From assembly GCF_013375555.1 (NCBI RefSeq), contig NZ_JABXWB010000003.1, positions 124,001 to 188,000 on the forward strand: a stretch of 64,000 bases of DNA, written 5' to 3'. This stretch comes from Sphingobium sp. EM0848. Its GTDB lineage: Bacteria; Pseudomonadota; Alphaproteobacteria; Sphingomonadales; Sphingomonadaceae. A model generated the notes under the pieces. It made no database searches. It was not told the DNA's origin and saw only the letters and a list, made by a program, of their open reading frames with translations. Positions 17,403 through 25,110 of this stretch are shown here, piece after piece. The translations under genes were made by a program, and so were the position numbers. Every line of letters starts with the position of its first letter. Within the stretch, counting starts at the first letter, position 1.

Positions 17403-19088
17403 GTGAGTGAGTCCATCGCAGCGCGGCGCCAGGCCATGGCAGACCGGCATCCTGTCTGGCAGGAGATGACGCTGGACGCTTATCTCAGACGCGCCGCCGA
17501 AGATTATGGCACGCGCCCCCTCGTCATCACCGATGCCGAAACGCTCGATTATGGCACGGTGGAGGCGCAATCCCGGCAGATCGCGGCAGGCCTCGTGGCC
17601 CTCGGCATCCAGCGCGGCGAACGGGTGGGCCTGATGATGGCCAATTATCCCGTTACCGTATCCCTGCTCTTCGCGATCTGGCGCACCGGGGCCATCGCCG
17701 TAGCGATCAACACGCTCTATGGCCCCAAGGAGCTGGAATATGTCATCCGCGAAGCCGGATGCGCGCTGCTCGTCAGCATGGCCGGCTTCGGTTCCCGCCG
17801 CTTCGATCGGGAACTGGACGAGCGCATGCCGGGATGGCGGACCGGCGACTATGCACCCCTGCCGGAATTGCGCCGGGGCTTGGTGCACGACATCAACGCG
17901 CCGCAGCATTTTTTCGATGCGCTACCGGCCGGGGAGCTGCCCGAACAGGGCGCCGAACCCCATGATGCGGCCGTCATCATGTTCACCTCCGGCACGACCG
18001 GATCGCCCAAGGGCGTGATGCAGACCCATGATAATCTGCTGCGGGCCGCTTATGCCGGCGCCTATCATCAGGCGTTCGAAGACGGCCGGCGCGCGGTCTT
18101 CTCGCTGCCGCTCTATCATTCCTTCGGCCTTGTCGTGGGGCTGCTGTCCGGGATGATCGTCGGCGGCGCCATCATTCCCCTGCTCCGTTTCGATCCGCAC
18201 GCCCTGCTGACGGCGACCGAGCGCCACCGCGCGACCTATCTCATGGGCGTCCCGACCATGACGATCGCCATGATGGAGCAGGCGAAGACGCAAAGTTACG
18301 ATCTGTCCTCCCTGACCGCCGTGCACAGCGCCGCCGCCCCGACGCCAAGCTGGGTCTGGCGCGAGATACAGCGGGTCTTCGGCTGCGAGGAGATTTTCAC
18401 CAGCTACGGCCAGACCGAAGTGACCGCGACCATCGTGTGCACAAAGCCGGGCGATCCCATCGAGATCGTCGCGGAAACGCAGGGCTGCATTGTCGAGGCC
18501 GGTGTAGCCGGAATCCCCGCGCTGGGCGGCAGGATTTGCGAGTTCAAGACGATCGACCCGGAAACCGGTGAAGATCTGCCGCACGGCGCCGCGGGCGAAT
18601 TGTGCACCCGCGGACCGATGAACAGCCTCGGCTATTTCCGCCGTCCGGAGGAAAGCGCGAAGCTCTTCCTTCCGGGTGGCTGGATTCGCACGGGCGACCT
18701 TGGACAGTTCAGGCCCGACGGCAATCTGTTCCTGACCGGGCGGTCGAAGGAACTCTACAAGAGCAAGGGCGAACTGGTTTCCCCCAAGGAGCTGGAGCAG
18801 CTGGTCACCGCGCATCCGGCCATCGCACAGGCCTTTTTCATCGGCATGCCTGATGATCGCTGGGGCGAATGCGGTTGTGCCTGGATCGTGCTGGCCGATG
18901 GCCAGTCCTTCACCGCCGAAGAACTGCTCGCCTGGCTCGCTCCGCAAGTGGCGGGCTACAAGCTGCCGCGGGATATCTGGTTCATTGCCGACAATGAACT
19001 GCCCAAGACCGGCACCGGCAAGGTGCAGAAGAACATCCTCAAGGACATGGCATTGGCACAGCTCGCTGCGGCGAAGGGCGCAGCCTGA
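17403..19088 (+). CDS. Acyl-CoA synthetase (AMP-binding, class I adenylate-forming)
   Basis: The 561-aa ligase activates a carboxylic acid to its CoA thioester via an acyl-AMP. The P-loop-like FTSGTTGSPKGVMQTHD is at ~197, the A5/A8 motifs SYGQTE and GWIRTGDLGQF...LFLTGRSKELYKSKGELVSPKELE follow, and the C-terminal catalytic Lys is in PKTGTGKVQK. All are complete. GTG at 17403 has AGGAG nearby. It is cotranscribed with the RibBA gene 27 bp downstream and divergent from LLM2. In the camphor-like scheme it would take the acid released after ring opening, as CamF does in Pseudomonas; the true substrate is unknown. Confidence 0.88.
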   Translation: MSESIAARRQAMADRHPVWQEMTLDAYLRRAAEDYGTRPLVITDAETLDYGTVEAQSRQIAAGLVALGIQRGERVGLMMANYPVTVSLLFAIWRTGAIAVAINTLYGPKELEYVIREAGCALLVSMAGFGSRRFDRELDERMPGWRTGDYAPLPELRRGLVHDINAPQHFFDALPAGELPEQGAEPHDAAVIMFTSGTTGSPKGVMQTHDNLLRAAYAGAYHQAFEDGRRAVFSLPLYHSFGLVVGLLSGMIVGGAIIPLLRFDPHALLTATERHRATYLMGVPTMTIAMMEQAKTQSYDLSSLTAVHSAAAPTPSWVWREIQRVFGCEEIFTSYGQTEVTATIVCTKPGDPIEIVAETQGCIVEAGVAGIPALGGRICEFKTIDPETGEDLPHGAAGELCTRGPMNSLGYFRRPEESAKLFLPGGWIRTGDLGQFRPDGNLFLTGRSKELYKSKGELVSPKELEQLVTAHPAIAQAFFIGMPDDRWGECGCAWIVLADGQSFTAEELLAWLAPQVAGYKLPRDIWFIADNELPKTGTGKVQKNILKDMALAQLAAAKGAA

Positions 19089-19115
19089 ACCAACAGGCAA
19101 ATGGAAAGAAAAACA

Positions 19116-20231
19116 ATGAGCACCGAAGGCATCTCATCGATCGAAGACATCATCCAGGATGCCATCGACGGACTCCCCTATATCTTGGTCGACGCCGACG
19201 ACCGCGAAAATGAGGGCGATGTCATCATCCCGGCCCAGTTCGCGACGCCGCGCCAGATCAATTTCATGGCGAAGCATGCACGCGGCCTCATCTGCCTCGC
19301 CATGACGCAGGCGCGGGCGGAGCATCTGAAACTGCCGCCGATGACGGTCAACAACCAGTCCGGCCACGGCACGGCCTTCACCGTATCGATCGAAGCCCGC
19401 GAAGGCGTGACCACCGGCATTTCGGCGCAGGATCGCGCCCATACCGTCGCCGTGGCGGTCGATCCCACCAAGACCGCCGCCGACATCGTCTCGCCCGGCC
19501 ATATCTTTCCGCTGACGGCGCGCGACGGCGGCGTGCTGGTCAGGGCCGGGCATACGGAGGCGGCCGTCGACATCTCGCGCCTCGCGGGCCTCACGCCAGC
19601 GGGCGTCATCTGCGAGGTGATGAACGACGATGGAACCATGGCGCGTCTGCCGGAGCTATTGGTTTTTGCGAAAGAGCATGGCCTCAAGGTCGGCACCATC
19701 GCCGACCTCATCGCCTATCGCCGCCGGTCGGAAAAGCTGGTGCAATGCGTCGCCAGCGCGCCATTCCACAGCTTCTACGGCGGCGACCTCACCATCCATG
19801 TCTATCGCAACCAGATTGACGGTGGAGAACATGTCGCGCTGGTGAAAGGCGAAGTCCGTCCCGATCGGGAAACGCTGGTCCGCGTGCATCAGGTGGACCT
19901 GACGGCCGACCTGCTCGGCTGGTCGCAGGCGCACCCCGAATATGTGCCGCAGGCCCTTCAGGCCATGGCCGCGCATGAGGGGCAGGCCGTCGCCGTTTTC
20001 GTCCGCGATCCCAGCCCGGATTCCATTTCGCAACGCATCAAGGGCGGGCGAAAGACCTATCACGACACCAATGCGACCCGCGATTACGGCATCGGCGCCC
20101 AAATCCTGCTGGATTTGGGCGTGCGCCAGATGACCCTGCTGACCTCCAGCAAAGCCAAGCTCGCGGCACTGGAGGGCTTCGGTCTGACGGTGGTAGGACG
20201 CGTTCCGCTGCGCAGCCCCGTCGAGGGATGA
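19116..20231 (+). CDS. RibBA-type protein: DHBP synthase with degenerate GTP cyclohydrolase II domain
   Basis: In the 371-aa protein, residues ~10-215 form an intact 3,4-dihydroxy-2-butanone-4-phosphate synthase (DDRENEGD, GLICLAM, GVTTGISAQDRA, GHTEAAVDISRLAGL, GVICEVMNDDGTMAR), which makes the four-carbon precursor of riboflavin. The GCH-II-like C-terminal half keeps the frame HVALVKGE but lacks the zinc cysteines (the usual SECLTGD is HQVDLTAD and the RCDCG segment is missing), so that half should not open GTP. ATG 19116 follows GGAAAG. Its place behind the ligase gene implies extra FMN supply for the two LLM enzymes and the reductase. Confidence 0.88.
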   Translation: MSTEGISSIEDIIQDAIDGLPYILVDADDRENEGDVIIPAQFATPRQINFMAKHARGLICLAMTQARAEHLKLPPMTVNNQSGHGTAFTVSIEAREGVTTGISAQDRAHTVAVAVDPTKTAADIVSPGHIFPLTARDGGVLVRAGHTEAAVDISRLAGLTPAGVICEVMNDDGTMARLPELLVFAKEHGLKVGTIADLIAYRRRSEKLVQCVASAPFHSFYGGDLTIHVYRNQIDGGEHVALVKGEVRPDRETLVRVHQVDLTADLLGWSQAHPEYVPQALQAMAAHEGQAVAVFVRDPSPDSISQRIKGGRKTYHDTNATRDYGIGAQILLDLGVRQMTLLTSSKAKLAALEGFGLTVVGRVPLRSPVEG

Positions 20232-20243
20232 TATCGCTCACCA

Positions 20244-20272
20244 GCCTGGGACCGATAGTTTCGGCCCCAGGC
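20244..20272. terminator. Bidirectional terminator between convergent units
   Basis: GCCTGGG-A-CCGA / TCGG-C-CCCAGGC forms a strong stem with a 5-base loop in the 49-bp gap between ribBA and the flavin reductase gene. Confidence 0.65.
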
Positions 20273-20280
20273 AAACAGGA

Positions 20281-20769
20281 TCAGATCGGCATGACCCGGC
20301 CATAGGCGCCCTTGTGGAACAACAGGGGCGCGCCGGGATGGTGGGCGTCGAGCGCATGCACCGCGCCCAGCACGATATGATGATCGCCCGCTTCGTGCAC
20401 GGCGTGGATGGTGCAATCGATCCAGGCGAGCGCGCCATCCAGCACCGGCGACCCCAGCGCAGAGAGATGATGCGGCACGCCCTCGAACTTGTTCGGGTCC
20501 TTGGACGCGAGGATGCGGCAAAGCCCCTCCTGCCCGTCGCCCAGCACATTGACGCAAAAGCGTCCCGCCGCTTCGATCTTCGGCCAGCTCGACGACCCCT
20601 TGTCGGGGAAGAAGGCGACCAGCGGCGGATCGAGCGATACCGAGGTGAAGGAGCCGACGATCATGGCGGCGGGAACGCCGTCCGGCTGGACCGCGGTGAT
20701 GGCGCAGACGCCGGTCGGATAGTGACCCAATATGCGGCGGAAATCGTGCGGGTCGATCGTGACGGTCAT
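20281..20769 (-). CDS. Flavin reductase (FMN-split-barrel, two-component monooxygenase type)
   Basis: The 162-aa protein is of the flavin-reductase-like family (HpaC/DIM6-NTAB type), with GHYPTGVCAITA at ~11-22, GSFTSVSLDPPLVAFFPDKGSSSWPKI and GDHHIVLGAVHAL. It reduces free FMN or FAD with NAD(P)H and hands it to partner oxygenases, here most likely the LLM enzymes at 11138 and 16004. It is the third gene of the leftward ADH-P450-reductase unit. ATG 20769, 7 bp after the P450 stop, is preferred over an upstream ATG at 20808 that would overlap the P450; neither has a strong ribosome site, suggesting coupled translation. Confidence 0.88.
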   Translation of the reverse strand: MTVTIDPHDFRRILGHYPTGVCAITAVQPDGVPAAMIVGSFTSVSLDPPLVAFFPDKGSSSWPKIEAAGRFCVNVLGDGQEGLCRILASKDPNKFEGVPHHLSALGSPVLDGALAWIDCTIHAVHEAGDHHIVLGAVHALDAHHPGAPLLFHKGAYGRVMPI

Positions 20770-20776
20770 GGGAGAA

Positions 20777-22033
20777 TCAGACTTTCCAGACGAGAGGGAC
20801 ATTTTCAACGGCTGCGACTATGCCTGCATGATAGGTCGGCGCCGCGCCCTCTTCCATAGCGAAGCCCGGAATCCGGGCCAACCATTCCTGCAAGGTGACG
20901 ATCACCTCCATCCGGGCCAGATGCATGCCGGCGCAGCGATGCGGCCCCTGGGCGAAGGTGGAATGGGCGGCGACATTGCGACGCGACAGGTCGACCTTCA
21001 TCGGATCAGGATGCTCGCTGTCGTCCAGCCCGTGCAGGGCCGTGGGCAGCAGGATCAGGTCACCGGCCTTCAGCTGCGTGCCGTGAAATTCCATGTCGGA
21101 CACGACATAGCGCGCGTCGGACACCACGGCGAAGCGGCGGAACATCTCCTCGACACCGCGTTGCAGCTTCATCGGGTCGGACCGCAATTCCTCCACCGTC
21201 TCGGGATGGCGAGCGAGATAGATCATCATGAAGCTGAGGAGATTGACCACCGTATCGAGACCGCCCAGCAGCAGCAGCGAGACAAGACCCAGCATCTTGT
21301 CCTCCGGCATCGGCTGGCCGTTGATCTCGCTGTTCACCATCATGGTGATGAGGTCGGTTCCGGTGCCGCCGCGCCGCTCCTCGATGATCGGCGCGACATA
21401 GGCGAAAAAGCCCTTGTTCGCGGCCTCCAGCGACCGGCCCTGCTCCTCGGGCGTGTTGCCCGAAGGACGCGTCATCTCCTTGGCCAGCGCGTTCAGCATC
21501 GGCGCATCGTCCATCGGCAGGCCAGCGAGCGCCAGGAACACCTTGACCGGAAAGACCCCGGCATAATCCCGCGCGAAATCGCACCCGCCCTTGTCCGCGA
21601 ACCCCTCGATCAGCTCGACCGCGACGGCGCGCACATCCGCCTCCAGCTTGCGAATCTGGGCCAGATTCAGCCCCTTGTCGATCGCCTTGCGGTAGGGCGT
21701 ATGCTCGGGCGGGTCCATCTTGGTCGGGACCATCTCATAGGCCTCGCCCGCCTCACGCGGCACCCAGATGACGCGGCTGGAGAAGCGGTCGGGACTGCGA
21801 TAGACCTCGTCGATCACCGCGCCGCGCGTCGCGACCCAATGGCCGCCGGTCAGCGGCGTCCAGACCAGCGGCGGCGTGCCGGGCTGCTGCACGCGCTTCC
21901 ATGCCTCGTGAAAGCCCTCCTCTATGCCGTCCAGTCCGTAGATATCGATGTCCCGGACCAGTGCCGGCGGCACATGATCAGGAAGGGCGACGCGCGGCTT
22001 CGCGGGGGCCGGGGTCAGCAGATCGGTGTTCAT
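20777..22033 (-). CDS. Cytochrome P450, CYP101 (P450cam)-like
   Basis: The 418-aa soluble bacterial P450 has an I-helix GGLDTVVN with the oxygen-activating Asp-Thr pair, EEMFRRF (ExxR) and the heme loop [10 protein letters not shown] with the Cys ligand. It follows P450cam closely: REAGEAY...VPT...[18 protein letters not shown] and [13 protein letters not shown]. By eye the camphor-contact positions Tyr96, Thr101, Leu244, Val295 and Asp297 are kept, while Phe87 is Trp and Val247 is Leu. Expected role: regiospecific hydroxylation of a camphor-sized ketone or terpenoid. No ferredoxin or ferredoxin reductase gene is nearby, so electrons must come from elsewhere. AAGGA precedes ATG 22033; it follows the ADH by 14 bp. 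Confidence 0.92.
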   Translation of the reverse strand: MNTDLLTPAPAKPRVALPDHVPPALVRDIDIYGLDGIEEGFHEAWKRVQQPGTPPLVWTPLTGGHWVATRGAVIDEVYRSPDRFSSRVIWVPREAGEAYEMVPTKMDPPEHTPYRKAIDKGLNLAQIRKLEADVRAVAVELIEGFADKGGCDFARDYAGVFPVKVFLALAGLPMDDAPMLNALAKEMTRPSGNTPEEQGRSLEAANKGFFAYVAPIIEERRGGTGTDLITMMVNSEINGQPMPEDKMLGLVSLLLLGGLDTVVNLLSFMMIYLARHPETVEELRSDPMKLQRGVEEMFRRFAVVSDARYVVSDMEFHGTQLKAGDLILLPTALHGLDDSEHPDPMKVDLSRRNVAAHSTFAQGPHRCAGMHLARMEVIVTLQEWLARIPGFAMEEGAAPTYHAGIVAAVENVPLVWKV

Positions 22034-22047
22034 GGCCGCATTCCTTT

Positions 22048-23130
22048 TCAACGGATGGTCGGGTCGATCACCGCCTTGGTGGCGACGCCGGTTTTCGTGA
22101 CATGGAGGGCCTCGGCCGCCTGATGGATACCGAAGCGATGGCTGACGAGCTGGCCCAGCGGCACCGCATCCTGAACGCGCGCCGCAAATTGCATCGCCTG
22201 ATAGTAATTTTTGGGGGCCGGGAAGGAAGCACCCCCGACCGTCAGATTCTTCAGCGTCAGATCCCGCGGGGAAATCGGCTGCGTGCCGATCGCACCCCAC
22301 AGGCCCAATATGATGTAGCGGCTGTGAATGCCGCTGAGATCGACGCCTTCGGGAAAGGCCGGCAGCGCGCCAGCCGCTTCGATGACAATGTCCGGACCCT
22401 GACGGCCGACACGGTCGTAAATCATCCGCTTGCGCTCCTCGGCGGGCAGGTCGAGCGACACCGTCGCCGTCGCGCCGAGCGACTTCGCAGCCTCCAGCCG
22501 TGCCGGGGCGCCATCGATCACGATCACTTCGCGCGCGCCCGCCTGCGCCGCCACCAGCGCGGCGGACAGACCCACCGGCCCTGCCCCCTGAACGACGACG
22601 GAGTCGCCGAACCGCACCGGACCGCAGCGGTCGAAGCCGCGCAATACCGTCGGCAAGGCACATCCCAGTGCCGCGACCGCCTCCGGCCGGGCATGGTCCG
22701 GCAGGCGATAGAAGGGCATGTTGTTGGGCAGCCAGGCATAATCGGCATAGCTGCCCCAATTGGGCTTGGCCGCATCCTCGAAATATTGGCTGTTCTCGCA
22801 CGGCGTCTGTTCGAGGACGGTGCAGGAATAGCAGCGGTGGCACAGCGCGATGGGCGACCAGATGACAAGGTCGCCGGGCTTGACCGGCACGCCCGCATAG
22901 TCGGTCGACACACCGGCGCCGAGCTGCTCGATCTGTCCGACGCCCTCATGGCCCAGGATGATCGGAAAAGGCATCTCGCCCGCCTCTCCGCTCAATATGT
23001 GGACGTCGCTACCGCATACGCCGCCCAATATGGTGCGGACCAACGCACCACCCGCCTCGGGCGCATGGATGTCGACGTCCCAAGTTTCGAGGCGGTTTTT
23101 CTCCACCATCACCGCAGCTCTGCCCTGCAT
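22048..23130 (-). CDS. Zinc-dependent medium-chain alcohol dehydrogenase
   Basis: The 360-aa MDR enzyme has catalytic zinc ligands Cys (GVCGSDVH) and His (GHEGVG), a structural zinc lobe with four Cys ([15 protein letters not shown]) and the nucleotide-binding [14 protein letters not shown] followed by an acidic residue (IVIDG), favouring NAD. As the first gene before a CYP101-like P450 it matches the order camD-camC of the Pseudomonas camphor operon, where the dehydrogenase oxidises the hydroxylated terpene to a diketone. GAGAGGATGAGGG lies directly before ATG 23130. Dyad C is 99 bp upstream. Confidence 0.88.
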   Translation of the reverse strand: MQGRAAVMVEKNRLETWDVDIHAPEAGGALVRTILGGVCGSDVHILSGEAGEMPFPIILGHEGVGQIEQLGAGVSTDYAGVPVKPGDLVIWSPIALCHRCYSCTVLEQTPCENSQYFEDAAKPNWGSYADYAWLPNNMPFYRLPDHARPEAVAALGCALPTVLRGFDRCGPVRFGDSVVVQGAGPVGLSAALVAAQAGAREVIVIDGAPARLEAAKSLGATATVSLDLPAEERKRMIYDRVGRQGPDIVIEAAGALPAFPEGVDLSGIHSRYIILGLWGAIGTQPISPRDLTLKNLTVGGASFPAPKNYYQAMQFAARVQDAVPLGQLVSHRFGIHQAAEALHVTKTGVATKAVIDPTIR

Positions 23131-23228
23131 CCCTCATCCTCTCAGCTTTGCCTTCGTAGCCGTCGCACCGGCGTTCGAACGGCTTTTAACTCACTTGCAG
23201 GGTCGACGTCCCCGCCATTGAAACGAAA

Positions 23229-23242
23229 CTAATCAAAATTAG
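23229..23242. promoter_or_regulatory. Dyad C (CTAATCAAAATTAG), cluster operator
   Basis: This is a 5-bp inverted repeat CTAAT/ATTAG with a 4-bp spacer, 99 bp upstream of the ADH-P450-reductase unit. Confidence 0.6.
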
Positions 23243-23422
23243 CCTGACGATGCAAGAGGCGATTGCAGGCGACATCAAGGAGTACCCCGCAAAGACAACC
23301 TTAGTAATTTCATAAATTACTGTTTTTACGTAATATTTTTTTGAATATTCGTATTGAATCTCCGGCACCGGAACAGCCGGATCAATCCCACCCTATTGAC
23401 ATTTACGCGCCAAGAATATTCA

Positions 23423-23436
23423 ATAACCAACATTAG
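23423..23436. promoter_or_regulatory. Dyad G (ATAACCAACATTAG), cluster operator variant
   Basis: It has the same ATAAC-N4-ATTAG form as dyad F and lies 28 bp before the SDR2 start. Confidence 0.45.
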
Positions 23437-23464
23437 GCAAATGAAGAATCGCGAAGGAGAGCAT

Positions 23465-24211
23465 ATGGGTCGTCTGGCAGGCAAAGTGGCCATCATCACA
23501 GGGGCTGCTCGCGGCATGGGGGAATCCCACGCCCGCATGTTCGCGCGTGAAGGCGCCAAACTCGTCCTCACCGACCTCAACGTCGAAAAGGGCACGGCCT
23601 TGGCCAAGGAAATCGGCGAAGCGGCAATATTCCTGGCGCATGACGTGACCAAGACCGACGACTGGGCACGCATCGTCGCCAAGGCGGTCGAAACCTTCGG
23701 AACGATCGACATCCTCGTCAACAATGCCGGCATCCTCGGCCCGATGGCCAATACGGTCGACCTGACGGAAGAGAGCTACCAACTCGTCTGCGCGGTCAAC
23801 CAGCATTCGGTCTTTTACGGCATGCAGGCCGTGCTGCCGACGATGGTGAAGGCCAATAAGGGCTCGATCGTGAACATCTCCTCCATCGCTGGCATGGCGG
23901 CGAACTATGGCTTCCCCAGCCTGGCCTATGTCGCGAGCAAGTTCGCCGTGCGCGGCATGACCAAGGCCACGGCCATGGAATATGGGAAAAATAATATCCG
24001 CGTGAACTCCGTGCATCCCGGCTTCATCCAGACGCCGATGATGGTCGAGGCGACCGACGAAGTCGGCGGCGAGGCGCTGGCCCAAATCCCGCTGGGCCGC
24101 ATCGCCGATCCGTCCGAAGTGTCGAACCTCGTGCTGTTCCTGGCTTCGGACGAATCATCCTACATCACTGCCTCGGAACATCTGGTCGACGCTGGCATGC
24201 TGGCCCACTGA
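23465..24211 (+). CDS. Short-chain dehydrogenase/reductase 2
   Basis: The 248-aa classical SDR has TGAARGMG, an acidic residue after strand 2 (LVLTDLN), NNAGILG, the catalytic Ser in ISSIAG and YVASK, and is complete. GAAGGAG sits 6 bases before ATG 23465; in-frame codons upstream are not needed. It is cotranscribed with the crotonase gene 16 bp downstream. It resembles secondary-alcohol/hydroxysteroid-type SDRs; it could oxidise a hydroxylated ring or side-chain intermediate. The exact substrate is unknown. Confidence 0.86.
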   Translation: MGRLAGKVAIITGAARGMGESHARMFAREGAKLVLTDLNVEKGTALAKEIGEAAIFLAHDVTKTDDWARIVAKAVETFGTIDILVNNAGILGPMANTVDLTEESYQLVCAVNQHSVFYGMQAVLPTMVKANKGSIVNISSIAGMAANYGFPSLAYVASKFAVRGMTKATAMEYGKNNIRVNSVHPGFIQTPMMVEATDEVGGEALAQIPLGRIADPSEVSNLVLFLASDESSYITASEHLVDAGMLAH

Positions 24212-24227
24212 CCGGGAGGGAAGCGCC

Positions 24228-24998
24228 GTGCCAACGGTCGAGTTTCACCGCAGCGGCCATGTTGCCGAGATACGGCTTAACCGGCCCGCCTCGCTCAACG
24301 CCATTGATGATGAGATGGACCGGGCACTTGCCGATGCCTGGGAACATGTGGACGGCGACCCGGATATCCGGGTCGCTGTTCTCTCCGGCACCGGCGACAG
24401 GGCCTTTTGCGCCGGGGCAGACATAGCGAACCCACCGCTGGGCCATGACGGCCTTTCCTTCGGCGGCGGCCTGACGGGCATAGGGGGGCGGCTGAACGCC
24501 TTGCGCAAACCCCTGATCTGCGCGGTCCAGGGCCATGTGCTGGGACTTGGTTTCGAGCTGGCCATGTGCGCGGACATCATCATCGCCGCCGAGGACGCTG
24601 TGTTCCGTCTGCCAGAGGCGCGGGCCGGCATCATCGACCATTGCGGCGTCGTCCATCGCGCCATCCGGCAACTTCCGCATCATGTGGCCATGGCCATGAT
24701 CATCGCCAGCGAACCGCTGACCGCGCAGGACGCATTGCGATTTGGCCTGATCAATGCCTGCGTCGACCGCAGCGCATTGCCCGCGGAAACCACTCGCTGG
24801 ATCGCGAAGCTGCTGGAATGCTCGCCACTGGTGTCACAAGCGGGCAAAGAGGCAGCACTGGACGGGCTGAGGCATTCGCTGCCTGACGCCTTGTCGGCCT
24901 CCTACCCCCAGATCAAAAGCTATCAGGCGGCACGGGACTGCGCGGAAGCGGCAGTCGCATGGAAGGAACGGCGCGCACCCCAATGGCTCGGGCGATAG
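24228..24998 (+). CDS. Enoyl-CoA hydratase/isomerase family protein 2
   Basis: The 256-aa crotonase has IRLNRPASLNAI, AFCAGADI and VQGHVLGLGFELAMCADI. Both hydratase glutamates are present (GFELAMC and LPEARAGI), unlike crotonase 1, so reversible hydration of a 2-enoyl-CoA is plausible. GTG at 24228 is preceded by GGGAGG. It would supply the 3-hydroxyacyl-CoA for the SDR1/thiolase pair. IS66 inserted 112 bp downstream. Confidence 0.85.
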   Translation: MPTVEFHRSGHVAEIRLNRPASLNAIDDEMDRALADAWEHVDGDPDIRVAVLSGTGDRAFCAGADIANPPLGHDGLSFGGGLTGIGGRLNALRKPLICAVQGHVLGLGFELAMCADIIIAAEDAVFRLPEARAGIIDHCGVVHRAIRQLPHHVAMAMIIASEPLTAQDALRFGLINACVDRSALPAETTRWIAKLLECSPLVSQAGKEAALDGLRHSLPDALSASYPQIKSYQAARDCAEAAVAWKERRAPQWLGR

Positions 24999-25009
24999 AA
25001 TCGTAATCC

Positions 25010-25023
25010 TAATTGAAATTCGA
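25010..25023. promoter_or_regulatory. Dyad E (CTAATTGAAATTCG), degenerate cluster operator
   Basis: It matches CTAAT-N4-ATTAG at 9 of 10 fixed positions. Before IS66 inserted, this site and dyad D would have been about 230 bp apart in one intergenic region upstream of the TonB receptor. Confidence 0.35.
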
Positions 25024-25110
25024 AATTTTTTGCCAAAAGCGGAAAAACCTTTCCTCAGGAAGCGCGGGCACCGATTTTCCTATCGCGGTCAGCACCGGGC
25101 GGCCAATTTC

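Larger units (their letters stand above)
23131..23464. other. Divergent control region, ADH / SDR2
   Basis: This 334-bp AT-rich gap between two divergent catabolic units carries dyads C and G. No gene is seen. Confidence 0.5.
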
